A stretch of 48,832 nucleotides of DNA from a virus. Of the stretch, positions 1 through 8,535 are shown one piece after another. How positions within the stretch are numbered: position 1 is the first letter of the stretch; every line of letters begins with the position of its first letter. The notes under the pieces are model-generated. The model had not been told where the DNA came from. It saw only the letters and a program-made list of their open reading frames with translations, and searched no databases. The DNA lies in the IMG/VR virus record IMGVR_UViG_3300018424_000034, positions 1 through 48,832 of that record. The stretch is one strand, 5' to 3'. Made by a program: the position numbers and the translations under genes.

Positions 1-1223
1 ACACAGACACAAATGCCTATGCTGAAATAGGAACAGATGGCTCTGGTATTTTGAATTTTATGGCTGACGAAGGTAATACTGGAGCATCTCCAAGAATTAC
101 TTTTGATGTATCTACAACAGAAGTTATGCGTATCGACAGTTCTGGTAATGTAGGTATTGGTACAAGTTCTCCAGATAATTTACTTCATATTGAAGGTGAC
201 CAACCAACTTATAAATTAACAAGCACAAATCCTTTATCTACTGCTGTAGGTACAGAAACAATAGCTGATATAGATTTTGAAGCTCAAAATAATAATTTAT
301 ACAGAACAACTGCTAGAATAAGAGCAAGACAAGATGGTACTTGGAGTGCAGCTACAGCTAATTTTGCACCTACAGCTTTAGATTTCTTTACACAAGATAA
401 TTCAACAAGTGATACTATGACATCACCAAGAATGACTATTAATGAAGATGGTAACATAGGTATTGGTACAAGTTCTCCATCAACTAAACTTGATATTAAT
501 GGTGGTTTAAAATTTGTAGATACTATGAGTTTTTCAGATAGTGGTGCAACAGTTAGTTGTTTTTTTCAAGCTAGTACTGATATTTTTCAATATGGAACAT
601 CAACAAGTGACCCCATAGCAATTTATACTAATAATGCAGAACGTATGCGTATTGATGCTTCTGGTTTTGTATTAGCTGGAACTACAACTCCTGTTAATAA
701 TGGTCATACTTTTAAAGCAATAGCAGATAGTAATCTTTATTTTGCTTTATCAGCTGAAGATGCTACTACAACTGATGGAAATATAAGAGGTGTTTTAGCT
801 TATGCGTCAGGTAGTAGTGGTTCAGCAGGATATTTGTTTGTCGGAAGAAATTCAGCTCAAGATGTTTTTCATGTAAGAAGTAATGGAGATGTAGATAATC
901 GAAATAATAGTTATGGTGCAATATCTGATAGAAATTTAAAAGAAAATGAAGTTGATGCTAGTTCACAATGGAACGATATTAAAGCAATTCAAGTAAAAAA
1001 TTATAATCTTAAATCATTACCTGAAATAACTCATTTAGGTGTAATAGCACAAGATTTAGAAGCATCTGGTATGAATGGTTTAGTTAAAACAGATGAAGAT
1101 GGAACTAAATCAGTTAAATATTCTATTCTATACATGAAAGCAGTTAAAGCACTTCAAGAAGCTATGGAAAGAATTGAAACACTTGAGGCTAAAGTACAAA
1201 CTTTAGAAAACAACCAACCATAA
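1..1223 (+). CDS. Tail fibre / tailspike with C-terminal S74 chaperone (5' partial)
   Basis: The reading frame is open to the first base, so the N-terminus lies outside the window; a TTG at 51 is only an internal codon. The body carries repeats of the type 'MRIDSSGNVGIGTSSP', typical of trimeric beta-rich phage fibres. The last 99 residues match the peptidase S74 / intramolecular chaperone family: 'SDRNLKEN' holds the Ser and the Lys five residues later (Ser at 924-926) that form the self-cleaving dyad in endosialidase-type fibres. 'HLGVIAQDLE' and a C-terminal helical coil follow. From family knowledge, the chaperone trimerises the fibre and then cuts itself off. The likely role is host-surface binding at the virion tail. 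The domain call is strong; the receptor is unknown. Confidence 0.9.
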   Translation, partial: TDTNAYAEIGTDGSGILNFMADEGNTGASPRITFDVSTTEVMRIDSSGNVGIGTSSPDNLLHIEGDQPTYKLTSTNPLSTAVGTETIADIDFEAQNNNLYRTTARIRARQDGTWSAATANFAPTALDFFTQDNSTSDTMTSPRMTINEDGNIGIGTSSPSTKLDINGGLKFVDTMSFSDSGATVSCFFQASTDIFQYGTSTSDPIAIYTNNAERMRIDASGFVLAGTTTPVNNGHTFKAIADSNLYFALSAEDATTTDGNIRGVLAYASGSSGSAGYLFVGRNSAQDVFHVRSNGDVDNRNNSYGAISDRNLKENEVDASSQWNDIKAIQVKNYNLKSLPEITHLGVIAQDLEASGMNGLVKTDEDGTKSVKYSILYMKAVKALQEAMERIETLEAKVQTLENNQP

Positions 1224-1236
1224 TAGGAGAAACAAC

Positions 1237-1524
1237 ATGATAACATACGAATGGTCTTTCCCTAACTTTGAATGTGATTCAGAGAATAAGGTAAAGACAA
1301 TACATTGGAGATATACAGCAGTAGATGGAGAACATTCAGCTAGTATGTATGGCTCTTGTGCAGGTTCAGAAGGTATGGATTTTGATGCTATGACTAAAGA
1401 GCATTGCGAAAATTGTGTTCTTGAAAATCAAGATACTACAATTGAAGATATGCAAAGCAACTTGTCTGCACAAATCGAAAAACAGAAATCACCTGAATTG
1501 ACATCAAAAACTAAGGAGTGGTAA
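1237..1524 (+). CDS. Small conserved phage protein (DUF7936-like)
   Basis: A 95-residue protein with a clear ribosome site (AGGAGA) before the ATG, 13 bases after the fibre gene. The centre holds 'VDGEHSASMYGSCAG' followed by an acidic, Cys-containing stretch (CENCVLEN) and a helical C-terminus. I recall the aromatic N-terminus plus 'DG-x-H-x-A-S' pattern from small proteins next to fibre genes in marine phages (DUF7936-like, recalled, not searched). Function unknown; its position suggests a virion or fibre-accessory role. Confidence 0.6.
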   Translation: MITYEWSFPNFECDSENKVKTIHWRYTAVDGEHSASMYGSCAGSEGMDFDAMTKEHCENCVLENQDTTIEDMQSNLSAQIEKQKSPELTSKTKEW

Positions 1525-1527
1525 GAC

Positions 1528-1556
1528 TTAATCTTATAAAAAGATTCTGATATAAT
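1528..1556 (+). promoter_or_regulatory. Extended -10 sigma-70-like promoter
   Basis: TTAATC at 1528-1533, a 17-base spacer and a perfect TATAAT at 1551-1556, preceded by TG one base upstream (TGATATAAT, an extended -10). It lies in the short gap before the gene at 1579, which has no Shine-Dalgarno sequence. An AT-rich 6-bp inverted repeat (AATCTT/AAGATT, 1530-1546) overlaps it. Confidence 0.55.
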
Positions 1557-1578
1557 AGCCATAAATAATTTTTAATTT

Positions 1579-2265
1579 ATGGCATTCGGAATATCAACAT
1601 TTGCAGAAGCACCTTTTGCGTCATTAGCCTCAACTAATGCGACTGTTGCTGTATCTGGAATACAGCTTAATACCAATATTGGTAATGAAATTGTTACAGG
1701 AGACGCTAATGTAACATTAACAGGAATTCCATTAACATTTACTATTAATGATGTAACTGTTGCACTTAATACACCTGTTGATGTAACAGGTCAAAATTTA
1801 ACAATTAATCTTGGTGATGAGTCTATTGTTGCTGACGCTAATGTAGATGTTACAGGCGAACAACTAGATTGGACTATTGGTACATTTTCTATTTCAGCAG
1901 ATGGTAATGTAAGTATTCCTGTTTCTCCAGAACATGAAATAACATCAGATTTAGGATCTACCAATATAACTGCTGATGCAAATGTTACAGTAACAGGACA
2001 GTCTGTATCTTTAACATTAGGCCAAGAAACAATTGATTTAAATACCCCTGTTGATGTAACAGGAGAACAGTTATCTACAAATACAGGATCTGTAACAATT
2101 GATCTAAACACTCCTGTAGATTTAACAGGACAACAGTTAACAATTGCTTTAAATAACCCTTTAATTACCGCATGGTCAAACGTTGATCCAGATGTTACAA
2201 ATACATGGACTGAAGTAAATACAAGCGACACAGCTGTTTGGATAGAAGTTGATCTTGCAGCTTAG
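1579..2265 (+). CDS. Repeat-containing virion/fibre protein
   Basis: A 228-residue protein built almost entirely from a degenerate repeat of about 20-25 residues. The core is 'ADANVTVTGQ' or 'LNTPVDVTGEQL', with alternating Val/Thr/Leu typical of beta strands. The C-terminus has three Trp residues (AWSNVDPDVTNTWTEV). It probably folds as a stacked beta structure in the tail or fibre. The ATG at 1579 has no ribosome site; a TATAAT ends 22 bases upstream. It sits in a run of fibre genes. No specific family recognised. Confidence 0.65.
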   Translation: MAFGISTFAEAPFASLASTNATVAVSGIQLNTNIGNEIVTGDANVTLTGIPLTFTINDVTVALNTPVDVTGQNLTINLGDESIVADANVDVTGEQLDWTIGTFSISADGNVSIPVSPEHEITSDLGSTNITADANVTVTGQSVSLTLGQETIDLNTPVDVTGEQLSTNTGSVTIDLNTPVDLTGQQLTIALNNPLITAWSNVDPDVTNTWTEVNTSDTAVWIEVDLAA

Positions 2266-2277
2266 AGGATATATAAT
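2249..2277 (+). promoter_or_regulatory. Sigma-70-like promoter before fibre gene 2288
   Basis: TTGATC (2249-2254), a 17-base spacer and TATAAT (2272-2277). The -10 ends 10 bases before the ATG at 2288 and there is no Shine-Dalgarno, so a transcript from it would have a leader of only a few bases. The -35 lies inside the end of the previous gene. Confidence 0.55.
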
Positions 2278-2287
2278 ACAGTAAATT

Positions 2288-2983
2288 ATGGCATCTACAT
2301 ATTCTACAGATTTAAAATTAGAACTTATGGCTACTGGTGAAAACGCTGGTACATGGGGAACTAAAACTAATACAAACCTAAACCTTGTTCAGCAAGCAAT
2401 TGCTGGTTATGAAGCAATCGATGTTGCTTCTGCAGATGTTACTTTAGTTATGTCTAATGCTTCTATATCTAATGCAAGAAACATGATTCTTAATTTTACA
2501 GGAACTTTAGCTGCAAACAGAACTGTAACCATTCCTGATTCAATAGAAAAATTTTACATATTAAAAGATGGTACAACACATTCAGGAAACACTTTAACTT
2601 TTAAGACTGTATCTGGTACAGGATTTACTTTAGATGAAGGTAAAATTCATGCAGCCTATTCAGATGGAACCAATGTTAATGAAGTTGCATTAAACACTTT
2701 AGGTGGAACAATCGGCACAGCTCAAATCGAGGATAACTCTATTACAAATGCAAAATTAGCAAACGATGCAGTTGATACGGCAGAAATGGTAGACGACGCT
2801 GTGACTAATGCTAAAGTTGCAGATAATGCTATTAATACTGCACAAATAGTTAATGATGCAGTTTCTACAGCTAAAATAGTTAATAATGCAGTTACTGCAG
2901 ATAAACTTCAAAGAAAATTTACAATCAGTACTAGTGATCCATCTGGAGGCAGTGATGGAGATATCTGGTTTAAATATACATAG
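2288..2983 (+). CDS. Tail fibre protein with NAK/DAV repeats
   Basis: A 231-residue protein. Its N-terminal half ('GENAGTWGTKTNTNLNLVQQAIAGY') is a domain I recognise from many marine phage fibres. The C-terminal half (about residues 140-205) is a run of short repeats such as 'NSITNAKLANDAV' and 'NAINTAQIVNDAV', a pattern that forms a fibrous trimer shaft. It ends with 'SDPSGGSDGDIWFKYT', a common fibre terminus. Gene order (repeat protein, this fibre, glycine-rich protein) suggests these assemble into one distal appendage. Confidence 0.75.
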   Translation: MASTYSTDLKLELMATGENAGTWGTKTNTNLNLVQQAIAGYEAIDVASADVTLVMSNASISNARNMILNFTGTLAANRTVTIPDSIEKFYILKDGTTHSGNTLTFKTVSGTGFTLDEGKIHAAYSDGTNVNEVALNTLGGTIGTAQIEDNSITNAKLANDAVDTAEMVDDAVTNAKVADNAINTAQIVNDAVSTAKIVNNAVTADKLQRKFTISTSDPSGGSDGDIWFKYT

Positions 2984-2991
2984 GAGGCCCC

Positions 2992-4017
2992 ATGGCTAAT
3001 ACCTATGGTAAAGCATCAGGAACTTTTAGAAACATAACTACGATTAAAGCTAAAGTATCAGGAACTTGGAGAGAGGTAGTTACTGGTTATGCTAAAGTAA
3101 GTGGAGTTTGGAAACCTGTTTACTATTCTTTTATTCAAGCAACGGGTGGAAGTATATCGGACACTACGATTGGAGGAGTTCCTTATCGAGTACATACTTT
3201 TACTTCTACTGGTTCTTTTGTTATATCTAGTGCACCTCCAACAGCAACTATAGAAGTATTTATGTGGGGAGGTGGAGCAGGAATAGGTGGATACAATCCT
3301 CCAGGTGGTTTAGATCCTGGTAGAAATGGTGGAGATGGCGGTGGTGGAGCATATGCTACTAATTCTTCACTTTCAGTGAGTTCTGAAACATTATCTGTTT
3401 GTGTTGGTGGAGGCGGAACAGGAGGCTCTGCTGGAGCAGGTGGATCGGGAATTACAATTAGTGGAACACAATATTATTATGGAGGAAGAGGAAACGCTCC
3501 AGGGCCTTCTGGATTCTCCCAAGGGGGAGGTGGAGGTGGCGGTGCTTCTGCTTTAATAAGAGGAACAACAGGTTTAATTGTAGCTGCTGGAGGCGGTGGC
3601 GGTGGCGGTGTAGAAAGAGCTGCTTTAGGATACTCTGCAGGTAATGGTGGCGGTGGAGGTCAAAATGGAACTCCTTCTCCTCAAGGTGCTTCAGGAGGAA
3701 CTGCTGGAGCTTCTGGAACAACAAATGGTTTAACTAATGATGCTGGAGGAGATCAATCTGCTGGAGGTGGCGGAGGTGGTGGTGTCAATGGTGGTGGTGC
3801 TGGAGGAAACCCTGGTACAGACAATCAAGGTGGCGGTGGAGCTGGTGGAGGAACTTCTCTCGGTTCTTCGGTTACTAATGGAAACCTTCGTGTACCAGGA
3901 AATAATACAGGATATAATACAAGTAATTATGGTTATGGAGGAGGCGGAGGATTTCCTCCTTCCCAAACAAATGGAAACCCAGGGTTAGTCGTAATACGAT
4001 ACCCAATACAAACATAA
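2992..4017 (+). CDS. Glycine-rich receptor-binding-type fibre protein
   Basis: A 341-residue protein with a strong ribosome site (TAGGAGG). Residues 1-50 contain three copies of a 'sGTWReV / sGVWKPV' repeat. From about residue 80 ('TIEVFMWGGGAG') to the end it is a glycine-rich domain with long Gly runs separated by short variable stretches, closing with 'GNPGLVVIRYPI'. This architecture matches phage adhesins whose poly-glycine sandwich carries variable receptor-binding loops (T2 gp38-like principle, by family knowledge). It is a likely host-range determinant. Long antisense open frames in this part are artefacts of glycine codons. Confidence 0.75.
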   Translation: MANTYGKASGTFRNITTIKAKVSGTWREVVTGYAKVSGVWKPVYYSFIQATGGSISDTTIGGVPYRVHTFTSTGSFVISSAPPTATIEVFMWGGGAGIGGYNPPGGLDPGRNGGDGGGGAYATNSSLSVSSETLSVCVGGGGTGGSAGAGGSGITISGTQYYYGGRGNAPGPSGFSQGGGGGGGASALIRGTTGLIVAAGGGGGGGVERAALGYSAGNGGGGGQNGTPSPQGASGGTAGASGTTNGLTNDAGGDQSAGGGGGGGVNGGGAGGNPGTDNQGGGGAGGGTSLGSSVTNGNLRVPGNNTGYNTSNYGYGGGGGFPPSQTNGNPGLVVIRYPIQT

Positions 4018-4021
4018 TATT

Positions 4022-5947
4022 ATGCCATTAACAAACGTACAAATTAGACCAGGTATAAATAAAGCAGATACTCCTTCAGGTGCGGAAGGACAATGGATTG
4101 ATAGTGATTTTGTAAGATTTAGATATGGTCAACCTGAAAAAATAGGAGGGTTCACGGCCATCGGACAGCAAACAATAGCAGGTCCTGCTAGAGCCCAGCA
4201 CACTTGGAATGATTTAGAGGGTAGAAAATATGCAGCGATAGGTACGTCTAAAGCTTTATATATTTATTATGAAGATAAATTTTATGATATTACTCCATTA
4301 GATACAGCTATAACTGGTGTTAATTTTGATTCAACTTCCAGCTCAAACATAGTTACTGTAAATAAAACTACACACGGTTTAGAGGTTGGTGAATATATAA
4401 CTTTTACAAGTGTAACTATACCAGGTACATCTTCTTTCACTGCATCTGACTTTGAAAATTATACTTTTGAAATTTTGACCGTTCCAACAACAGGAACCTT
4501 TACAATACAAATGAAAACAACTGAAACAGGGACACCTATGTCAGGTGGTGGCTCTGCTAGTATAAACCCTTATGAAGAAATTGGACCAACTATTCAAACC
4601 TATGGTTATGGTTGGGGAACAGATACTTGGGGTTCTGATGAATGGGGAGCAGGTAGTACATCCTCAAGCGTTATTCTTGATCCTGGTAACTGGAGTTTAG
4701 ATAACTTTGGACAACAATTAATAGCGACTATTAAAGACAGTAAAACATTTATATGGGATCCAGGGACAACAAGTCCTCAATTAGAAACTATGGCAACTTT
4801 AATGACAGGTGCACCAACTGCATCTAGACTAACTATTGTATCTGATCGAGATAGACACGTAGTTCATTTTGGAACAGAAACAACTATTGGAACTACTTCT
4901 ACACAAGACCCTATGTTTATTAGGTTTAGTGATCAAGAAAATTACAATGTATATGAACCTACTTCAGTAAATACTGCTGGTACATTTAGACTTGATACAG
5001 GTAATAAAATTGTAGCTGCGGTTTCTGGTAAAGACTATAATTTAATTTTAACCGATCAAGCTGCTTATACAATGCAGTTTGTAGGTCCACCATTTACATT
5101 CTCTATTAGACAGGTAGGTTCTAACTGTGGATGTATTGGACAGCATGCTGTTGTGTATGCAGATGGTCAAGTATTTTGGATGGGCACAGGTGGAGGTTTT
5201 TTTAAGTTTGATGGTACAGTTAAATTACTTCCATCTTTAGTAGAAGATTTTGTATTTAGTACTACTGGAAATAATATTGGTATTAATTATGCATCTAACG
5301 AAATTATATATGCATCCCATAATTCTTTATTTAATGAAATCGTTTGGTTTTATCCTTCAGGCAAACCTTTAAATAGTCCAGCGGTACAAAATAACAGATC
5401 AGTTATATATAACTATGTAGAAAACACTTGGTCAGTAATGACATTAGCTAGAAGCACCTATGCTGACGCTTCTACGTACGATAATCCCTATGCTACTGAA
5501 TATAATCCAACAGGCACTCCTACAGTTGATAATCTAAGTGGTGCTACTAATACTTTCGGTGCAAGTACTTATTTTGCACATGAGATTGGAACAAATAAAA
5601 TTGCATTAGATGGTAGTGAAACAGCTATTGCAGCATACATTCAGTCTGGAGATTTTGATTTACCAACAGATGGAGACGGTGAATATCTATTAAGAATATC
5701 TAGATTTTTACCAGATTTTAAAAACCTACAAGGAAATGCACAAGTAACTATTTTTTTAAAAGATTTCCCTATTCAAACAGGGACATCTTCACAATTAGGA
5801 CCTTTTACGATAAACTCTAGTACAACTAAAATAGATACAAGAGCTCGAGGACGATTAGCTAGTTTAAAAGTAGCTAATACTTCAACAGATGAAACATGGA
5901 GATTTGGAACCTTTAGAGCAGATGTAAACCAAGATGGAAGAAGATAA
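4022..5947 (+). CDS. Tail stabilisation / tail accessory-like protein
   Basis: A 641-residue protein. The N-terminus 'IRPGINKADTPSGAEGQWIDSDFVRFRYGQPEKIGGF' (split here only by description) is the hallmark I associate with marine podovirus tail proteins often labelled P22 gp10-like stabilisation proteins. The rest is beta-rich, with 'HAVVYADGQVFWMGTGGGFF' in the middle and no membrane segment. By analogy it would close the portal/tail joint after packaging. It stands between fibre genes and small virion genes. The ATG has no evident ribosome site. The family assignment is moderate. Confidence 0.6.
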   Translation: MPLTNVQIRPGINKADTPSGAEGQWIDSDFVRFRYGQPEKIGGFTAIGQQTIAGPARAQHTWNDLEGRKYAAIGTSKALYIYYEDKFYDITPLDTAITGVNFDSTSSSNIVTVNKTTHGLEVGEYITFTSVTIPGTSSFTASDFENYTFEILTVPTTGTFTIQMKTTETGTPMSGGGSASINPYEEIGPTIQTYGYGWGTDTWGSDEWGAGSTSSSVILDPGNWSLDNFGQQLIATIKDSKTFIWDPGTTSPQLETMATLMTGAPTASRLTIVSDRDRHVVHFGTETTIGTTSTQDPMFIRFSDQENYNVYEPTSVNTAGTFRLDTGNKIVAAVSGKDYNLILTDQAAYTMQFVGPPFTFSIRQVGSNCGCIGQHAVVYADGQVFWMGTGGGFFKFDGTVKLLPSLVEDFVFSTTGNNIGINYASNEIIYASHNSLFNEIVWFYPSGKPLNSPAVQNNRSVIYNYVENTWSVMTLARSTYADASTYDNPYATEYNPTGTPTVDNLSGATNTFGASTYFAHEIGTNKIALDGSETAIAAYIQSGDFDLPTDGDGEYLLRISRFLPDFKNLQGNAQVTIFLKDFPIQTGTSSQLGPFTINSSTTKIDTRARGRLASLKVANTSTDETWRFGTFRADVNQDGRR

Positions 5948-6111
5948 TGGCTAAAATAAACGTATATGTACCAGAACCACCTGAAGAATATACTCCAGAA
6001 GGTTTTAGACAAATTAACCAAGCATTAGAGACTGTTGAAAATCAACTTAACACATCTTATCAACAAGACTTGAAAAATGATCAAGATGCATTTAATTTCT
6101 TTTTATCATGA
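5947..6111 (+). CDS. Small hypothetical protein (54 aa)
   Basis: A short gene starting with ATG in a TAATG overlap with the preceding tail gene and ending with TGA inside ATGA of the next. It starts 'MAKINVYVPEPPEEYTPE' and is followed by an amphipathic helix (FRQINQALETVENQL). Translational coupling on both sides supports it being real. Function unknown; probably a small virion or assembly component. Confidence 0.6.
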   Translation: MAKINVYVPEPPEEYTPEGFRQINQALETVENQLNTSYQQDLKNDQDAFNFFLS

Positions 6112-6449
6112 CAATACAATATAAAAATCAAGGTTTTATTTTAAACACAACTAATTTAACTACAATACTTACAATTGATGCTTCCTCAAGAGCGTTGGTA
6201 AAAAATATTGCAGTTACTAATGAACATAATAGTAATAATTTAGTAGAGATGTATTTAACAGATAACTCCGCTGCTACCGATTATGAATTTTTTCATAAAA
6301 ATATGGTAGCAGACGAAACTGCTCAAGCTGCAGGGCAAGTTTTAGTATTAGAAGAAAGCGATGGGATTAAAGCTCAAGCAGACGTAGCAAACGTTGTTAA
6401 AGGCGTTATTTCTTATGCACTTATAAATAGATCGCAGGAAAATGGCTAA
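6108..6449 (+). CDS. Small virion-type beta protein (113 aa)
   Basis: A 113-residue protein overlapping its neighbour by ATGA. The pattern 'LTTILTIDASSRALVKNIAVTNEHNSNNLVEMYLTD' is an alternating hydrophobic beta region. Its layout recalls the protein at 48218, another short head/tail accessory-like protein. No cysteines or membrane segments. Likely a structural accessory; the exact role is unknown. Confidence 0.6.
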   Translation: MTIQYKNQGFILNTTNLTTILTIDASSRALVKNIAVTNEHNSNNLVEMYLTDNSAATDYEFFHKNMVADETAQAAGQVLVLEESDGIKAQADVANVVKGVISYALINRSQENG

Positions 6450-6573
6450 ACAAAAATTTGTTCACTATGAACCTAGGCCAAAGCCTAGAAAACGTCCAAG
6501 ACGTCACAAGAAGCGGTTGAATAAAAACGAAAAACGTAGTATAAAGAAATATAACCGACAAGGACGAGGATGA
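6442..6573 (+). CDS. Very basic 43-aa protein
   Basis: ATG at 6442 overlaps the end of the previous gene by 8 bases, and the stop overlaps the next start (ATGA at 6570). About half of the residues are Lys or Arg (for example 'RPKPRKRPRRHKKR'). Such a charge suggests nucleic-acid binding or packing with the genome inside the capsid, which is inference. The tight coupling on both sides is the main support. Confidence 0.55.
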   Translation: MAKQKFVHYEPRPKPRKRPRRHKKRLNKNEKRSIKKYNRQGRG

Positions 6574-6788
6574 CAAAAACAGTTATTATAAATGGAGAAG
6601 AAGTTCCAGTATTACCAGCTAAAGTGGTAGAAACAATAAAAAACAAAAGAACAGAAAAAGTATATGCTACCAAAGCTGATTTTGATGCTGATGTTGCTGA
6701 TCCCAATACTGACACTACTGCTGATGACTTTCGACAGGATGTGGGTATTGAGGTTGCATCTTTACAGGTTTTTGGTAAAACTAAATAA
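6570..6788 (+). CDS. Small hypothetical protein (72 aa)
   Basis: A 72-residue acidic protein, 'MTKTVIINGEEVPVLPAKVV...', coupled by ATGA to the basic peptide upstream and by TAATG to the glycosyltransferase downstream. It has a beta-like N-terminus and a mixed acidic middle (DADVADPNTD). No family recognised. Confidence 0.6.
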   Translation: MTKTVIINGEEVPVLPAKVVETIKNKRTEKVYATKADFDADVADPNTDTTADDFRQDVGIEVASLQVFGKTK

Positions 6789-7714
6789 TGCAAAAACCAT
6801 TTGGTGGAACCGAGATACAAGTAAAGTATCTAGAAAATTTCGTAGATAAAGATTTATTAAATAAGATAAATTTAACTACATCTATTCCAGAAAAAGAACC
6901 TGTTGTAGTTGATAGAACAAATGTGCTTTGGGTGCATAATAGTTATGACCAAGCTAATCTTGCACCGTGGTTCAAGAAAAAATTAAATCATGGAAAGTAT
7001 GATTGGTATGTATTTAATAGTCATTGGACATATGAAAAATATAGATATTTTTTTGATATTCCTACTGATCAATCTTTGGTTATAAAAAATGGTTTTACTG
7101 ATGATTTAACTATCAGAACTAATTTTGAACCTAAACCTAAAATAAAATTACTATATTCTTCTACCCCTTGGAGAGGTTTAGATGTTTTATTAGCGGCAAT
7201 GGAAGCATGTCAAAAAAATGAACATATTGAATTAGATGTTTATTCTAGTACACAAATATATGGAGACCAGTTTAAACAATATAACGATGATAAATTTAAA
7301 CCTTTATATGAAAAAGCTAAAAGCTTACCTAATGTAAATTATAAAGGCTACTTAACTCACAATGAATTATTAAAGATAATTCATACTTATGATGCTTATG
7401 TGCATCCATCTACTTTTGAAGAAACATTTTGTATAGCAGCTATGGAAGCATTAGCAGCTGGTATCATTGTAATGACTACAGATTTAGGAGCTTTACCTGA
7501 AACATGTGGAGAGTTTCCTATTTACGTACCGTACATGAAAGACAAGAAGAAACTTGCAGAAAAGTTTGCTTATGCAATAAATAGTTTACCTTCATTTATA
7601 AATAACTACCCTGAAGAAGCCTTGAAGTTTCAACAAGATTATTATAGAAACTATTATCATTGGGATACAATAAAAACTTATTGGGAGAATTTTTTAAATG
7701 GAATCAAAACCTAG
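6788..7714 (+). CDS. GT4-type glycosyltransferase (GT-B fold)
   Basis: A 308-residue protein. It opens with 'KPFGGTEIQ' and has 'VLWVHNSYDQ', an acceptor-side 'FNSHWTYEKYRYFF' and 'LLYSSTPWRGLDVLLAAMEA' at the start of the C-terminal domain. The donor-binding E-x7-E element is 'FEETFCIAAMEALAAG'. This is the family 4 / glycosyl transferase group 1 pattern. It lacks part of the usual N-terminal domain, being shorter than most relatives. It would transfer an activated sugar to an unknown acceptor. It sits in the virion gene run and overlaps the next glycosyltransferase by 17 bases, so the two are probably co-expressed and may modify virion proteins or host surface glycans. Confidence 0.85.
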   Translation: MQKPFGGTEIQVKYLENFVDKDLLNKINLTTSIPEKEPVVVDRTNVLWVHNSYDQANLAPWFKKKLNHGKYDWYVFNSHWTYEKYRYFFDIPTDQSLVIKNGFTDDLTIRTNFEPKPKIKLLYSSTPWRGLDVLLAAMEACQKNEHIELDVYSSTQIYGDQFKQYNDDKFKPLYEKAKSLPNVNYKGYLTHNELLKIIHTYDAYVHPSTFEETFCIAAMEALAAGIIVMTTDLGALPETCGEFPIYVPYMKDKKKLAEKFAYAINSLPSFINNYPEEALKFQQDYYRNYYHWDTIKTYWENFLNGIKT

Positions 7715-8486
7715 AATATACGTATCAACCCCTGTACACTCAGAAGTATCTGTTCATTATTTTAAAGCTTGTTTAGAGTTTCAAAAAGAATGTTTTATTA
7801 GAAAGATTCCTGTACAGTTTCAAGTTATGAAATCATCATTGGTTACACAAGGTAGAAATTTATGTGTATCAGGTTTTTTAGATTCTGATTTTACACACAT
7901 GTTATTTATAGATTCGGACATGACCTTTAACTTTAAGATGGTCGAAAGAATGTTAGAGTATGACAAAGAAGTATGTTTAGTTCCTTATCCCGTAAAGACA
8001 TTTGATAACGATAAAATAACTGAAGCTATAAAAGCAGGGGTAAAACTAAAACCGCAATTAGTAGGAAACCAATATACTTTAAATGTAGATAACCCTCATG
8101 ATGTTAAAGTAGATAAGGGTTTTATCGAACTTAATAGAGGTCCTACAGGATGTATGTTAATTAGACGAGATGTATTTGATAAACTAAAAAAAGAATATCC
8201 AGAGTTTGAAATAAAACAAAAAACATTAATTGATGGTAAATTAGTTGATCGAACTAACTTCTATAACTACTTTGATACTTATTGGAATAAAGAAGATAAA
8301 ACCTATACAGGAGAAGACTTTTTCTTTTGTAAATTATGTAAGCATGCAGGTATTAAAATGTATGGTTTAATTGACGAATATATTGAACATTATGGAGAGT
8401 TTGCCTACACAGGAAGATTAATAGACGAATTTGAGATAAAAAAAGCTGTAGGAAAAGTGTCCTCTGACGTATTGAATTCTGACTAG
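7698..8486 (+). CDS. GT-A-type glycosyltransferase (GT2-like, DSD motif)
   Basis: A 262-residue protein with N-terminal 'PRIYVSTPVHSEVSVHYFKACLEF', the strand 'QFQVMKSSLVTQGRN' and the metal/nucleotide-sugar motif in 'MLFIDSDMTF' (DSD, about residues 71-75). 'LNRGPTGCMLIRRDVF' and 'YTGEDFFFCKLCKHAG' (ED as candidate catalytic base) follow, which is the order seen in GT-A family 2-like phage enzymes. It overlaps the GT4 gene. The two folds side by side suggest two successive glycosyl transfers. Acceptor unknown. Confidence 0.8.
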   Translation: MESKPRIYVSTPVHSEVSVHYFKACLEFQKECFIRKIPVQFQVMKSSLVTQGRNLCVSGFLDSDFTHMLFIDSDMTFNFKMVERMLEYDKEVCLVPYPVKTFDNDKITEAIKAGVKLKPQLVGNQYTLNVDNPHDVKVDKGFIELNRGPTGCMLIRRDVFDKLKKEYPEFEIKQKTLIDGKLVDRTNFYNYFDTYWNKEDKTYTGEDFFFCKLCKHAGIKMYGLIDEYIEHYGEFAYTGRLIDEFEIKKAVGKVSSDVLNSD

Positions 8487-8514
8487 AAAGCCTTTAAAAT
8501 AGGGTGTATTATAT

Positions 8515-8520
8515 ATAATA
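8515..8520 (+). promoter_or_regulatory. TATAAT -10-like element before gene 8536
   Basis: A perfect TATAAT at 8515-8520 inside TATTATATATAAT, immediately followed by a good ribosome site (AGGAG) and the ATG at 8536. No convincing -35 at the right distance, so this could be AT-rich chance. It falls at the boundary between the glycosyltransferases and the internal virion genes, where a promoter would make sense. Confidence 0.35.
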
Positions 8521-8535
8521 GGAGTTATTTAACAT

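Noticed and set aside
1791-2231. Long minus-strand open frame opposite the repeat fibre gene
   Set aside because: Mirror of a repetitive Thr/Val-rich gene; no ribosome site and low-complexity product.
3458-3988. Several open frames on both strands inside the glycine-rich gene
   Set aside because: Gly codons (GGA/GGT) produce long stop-free frames; the products are His/Leu/Ser/Thr-rich repeats with no protein character.
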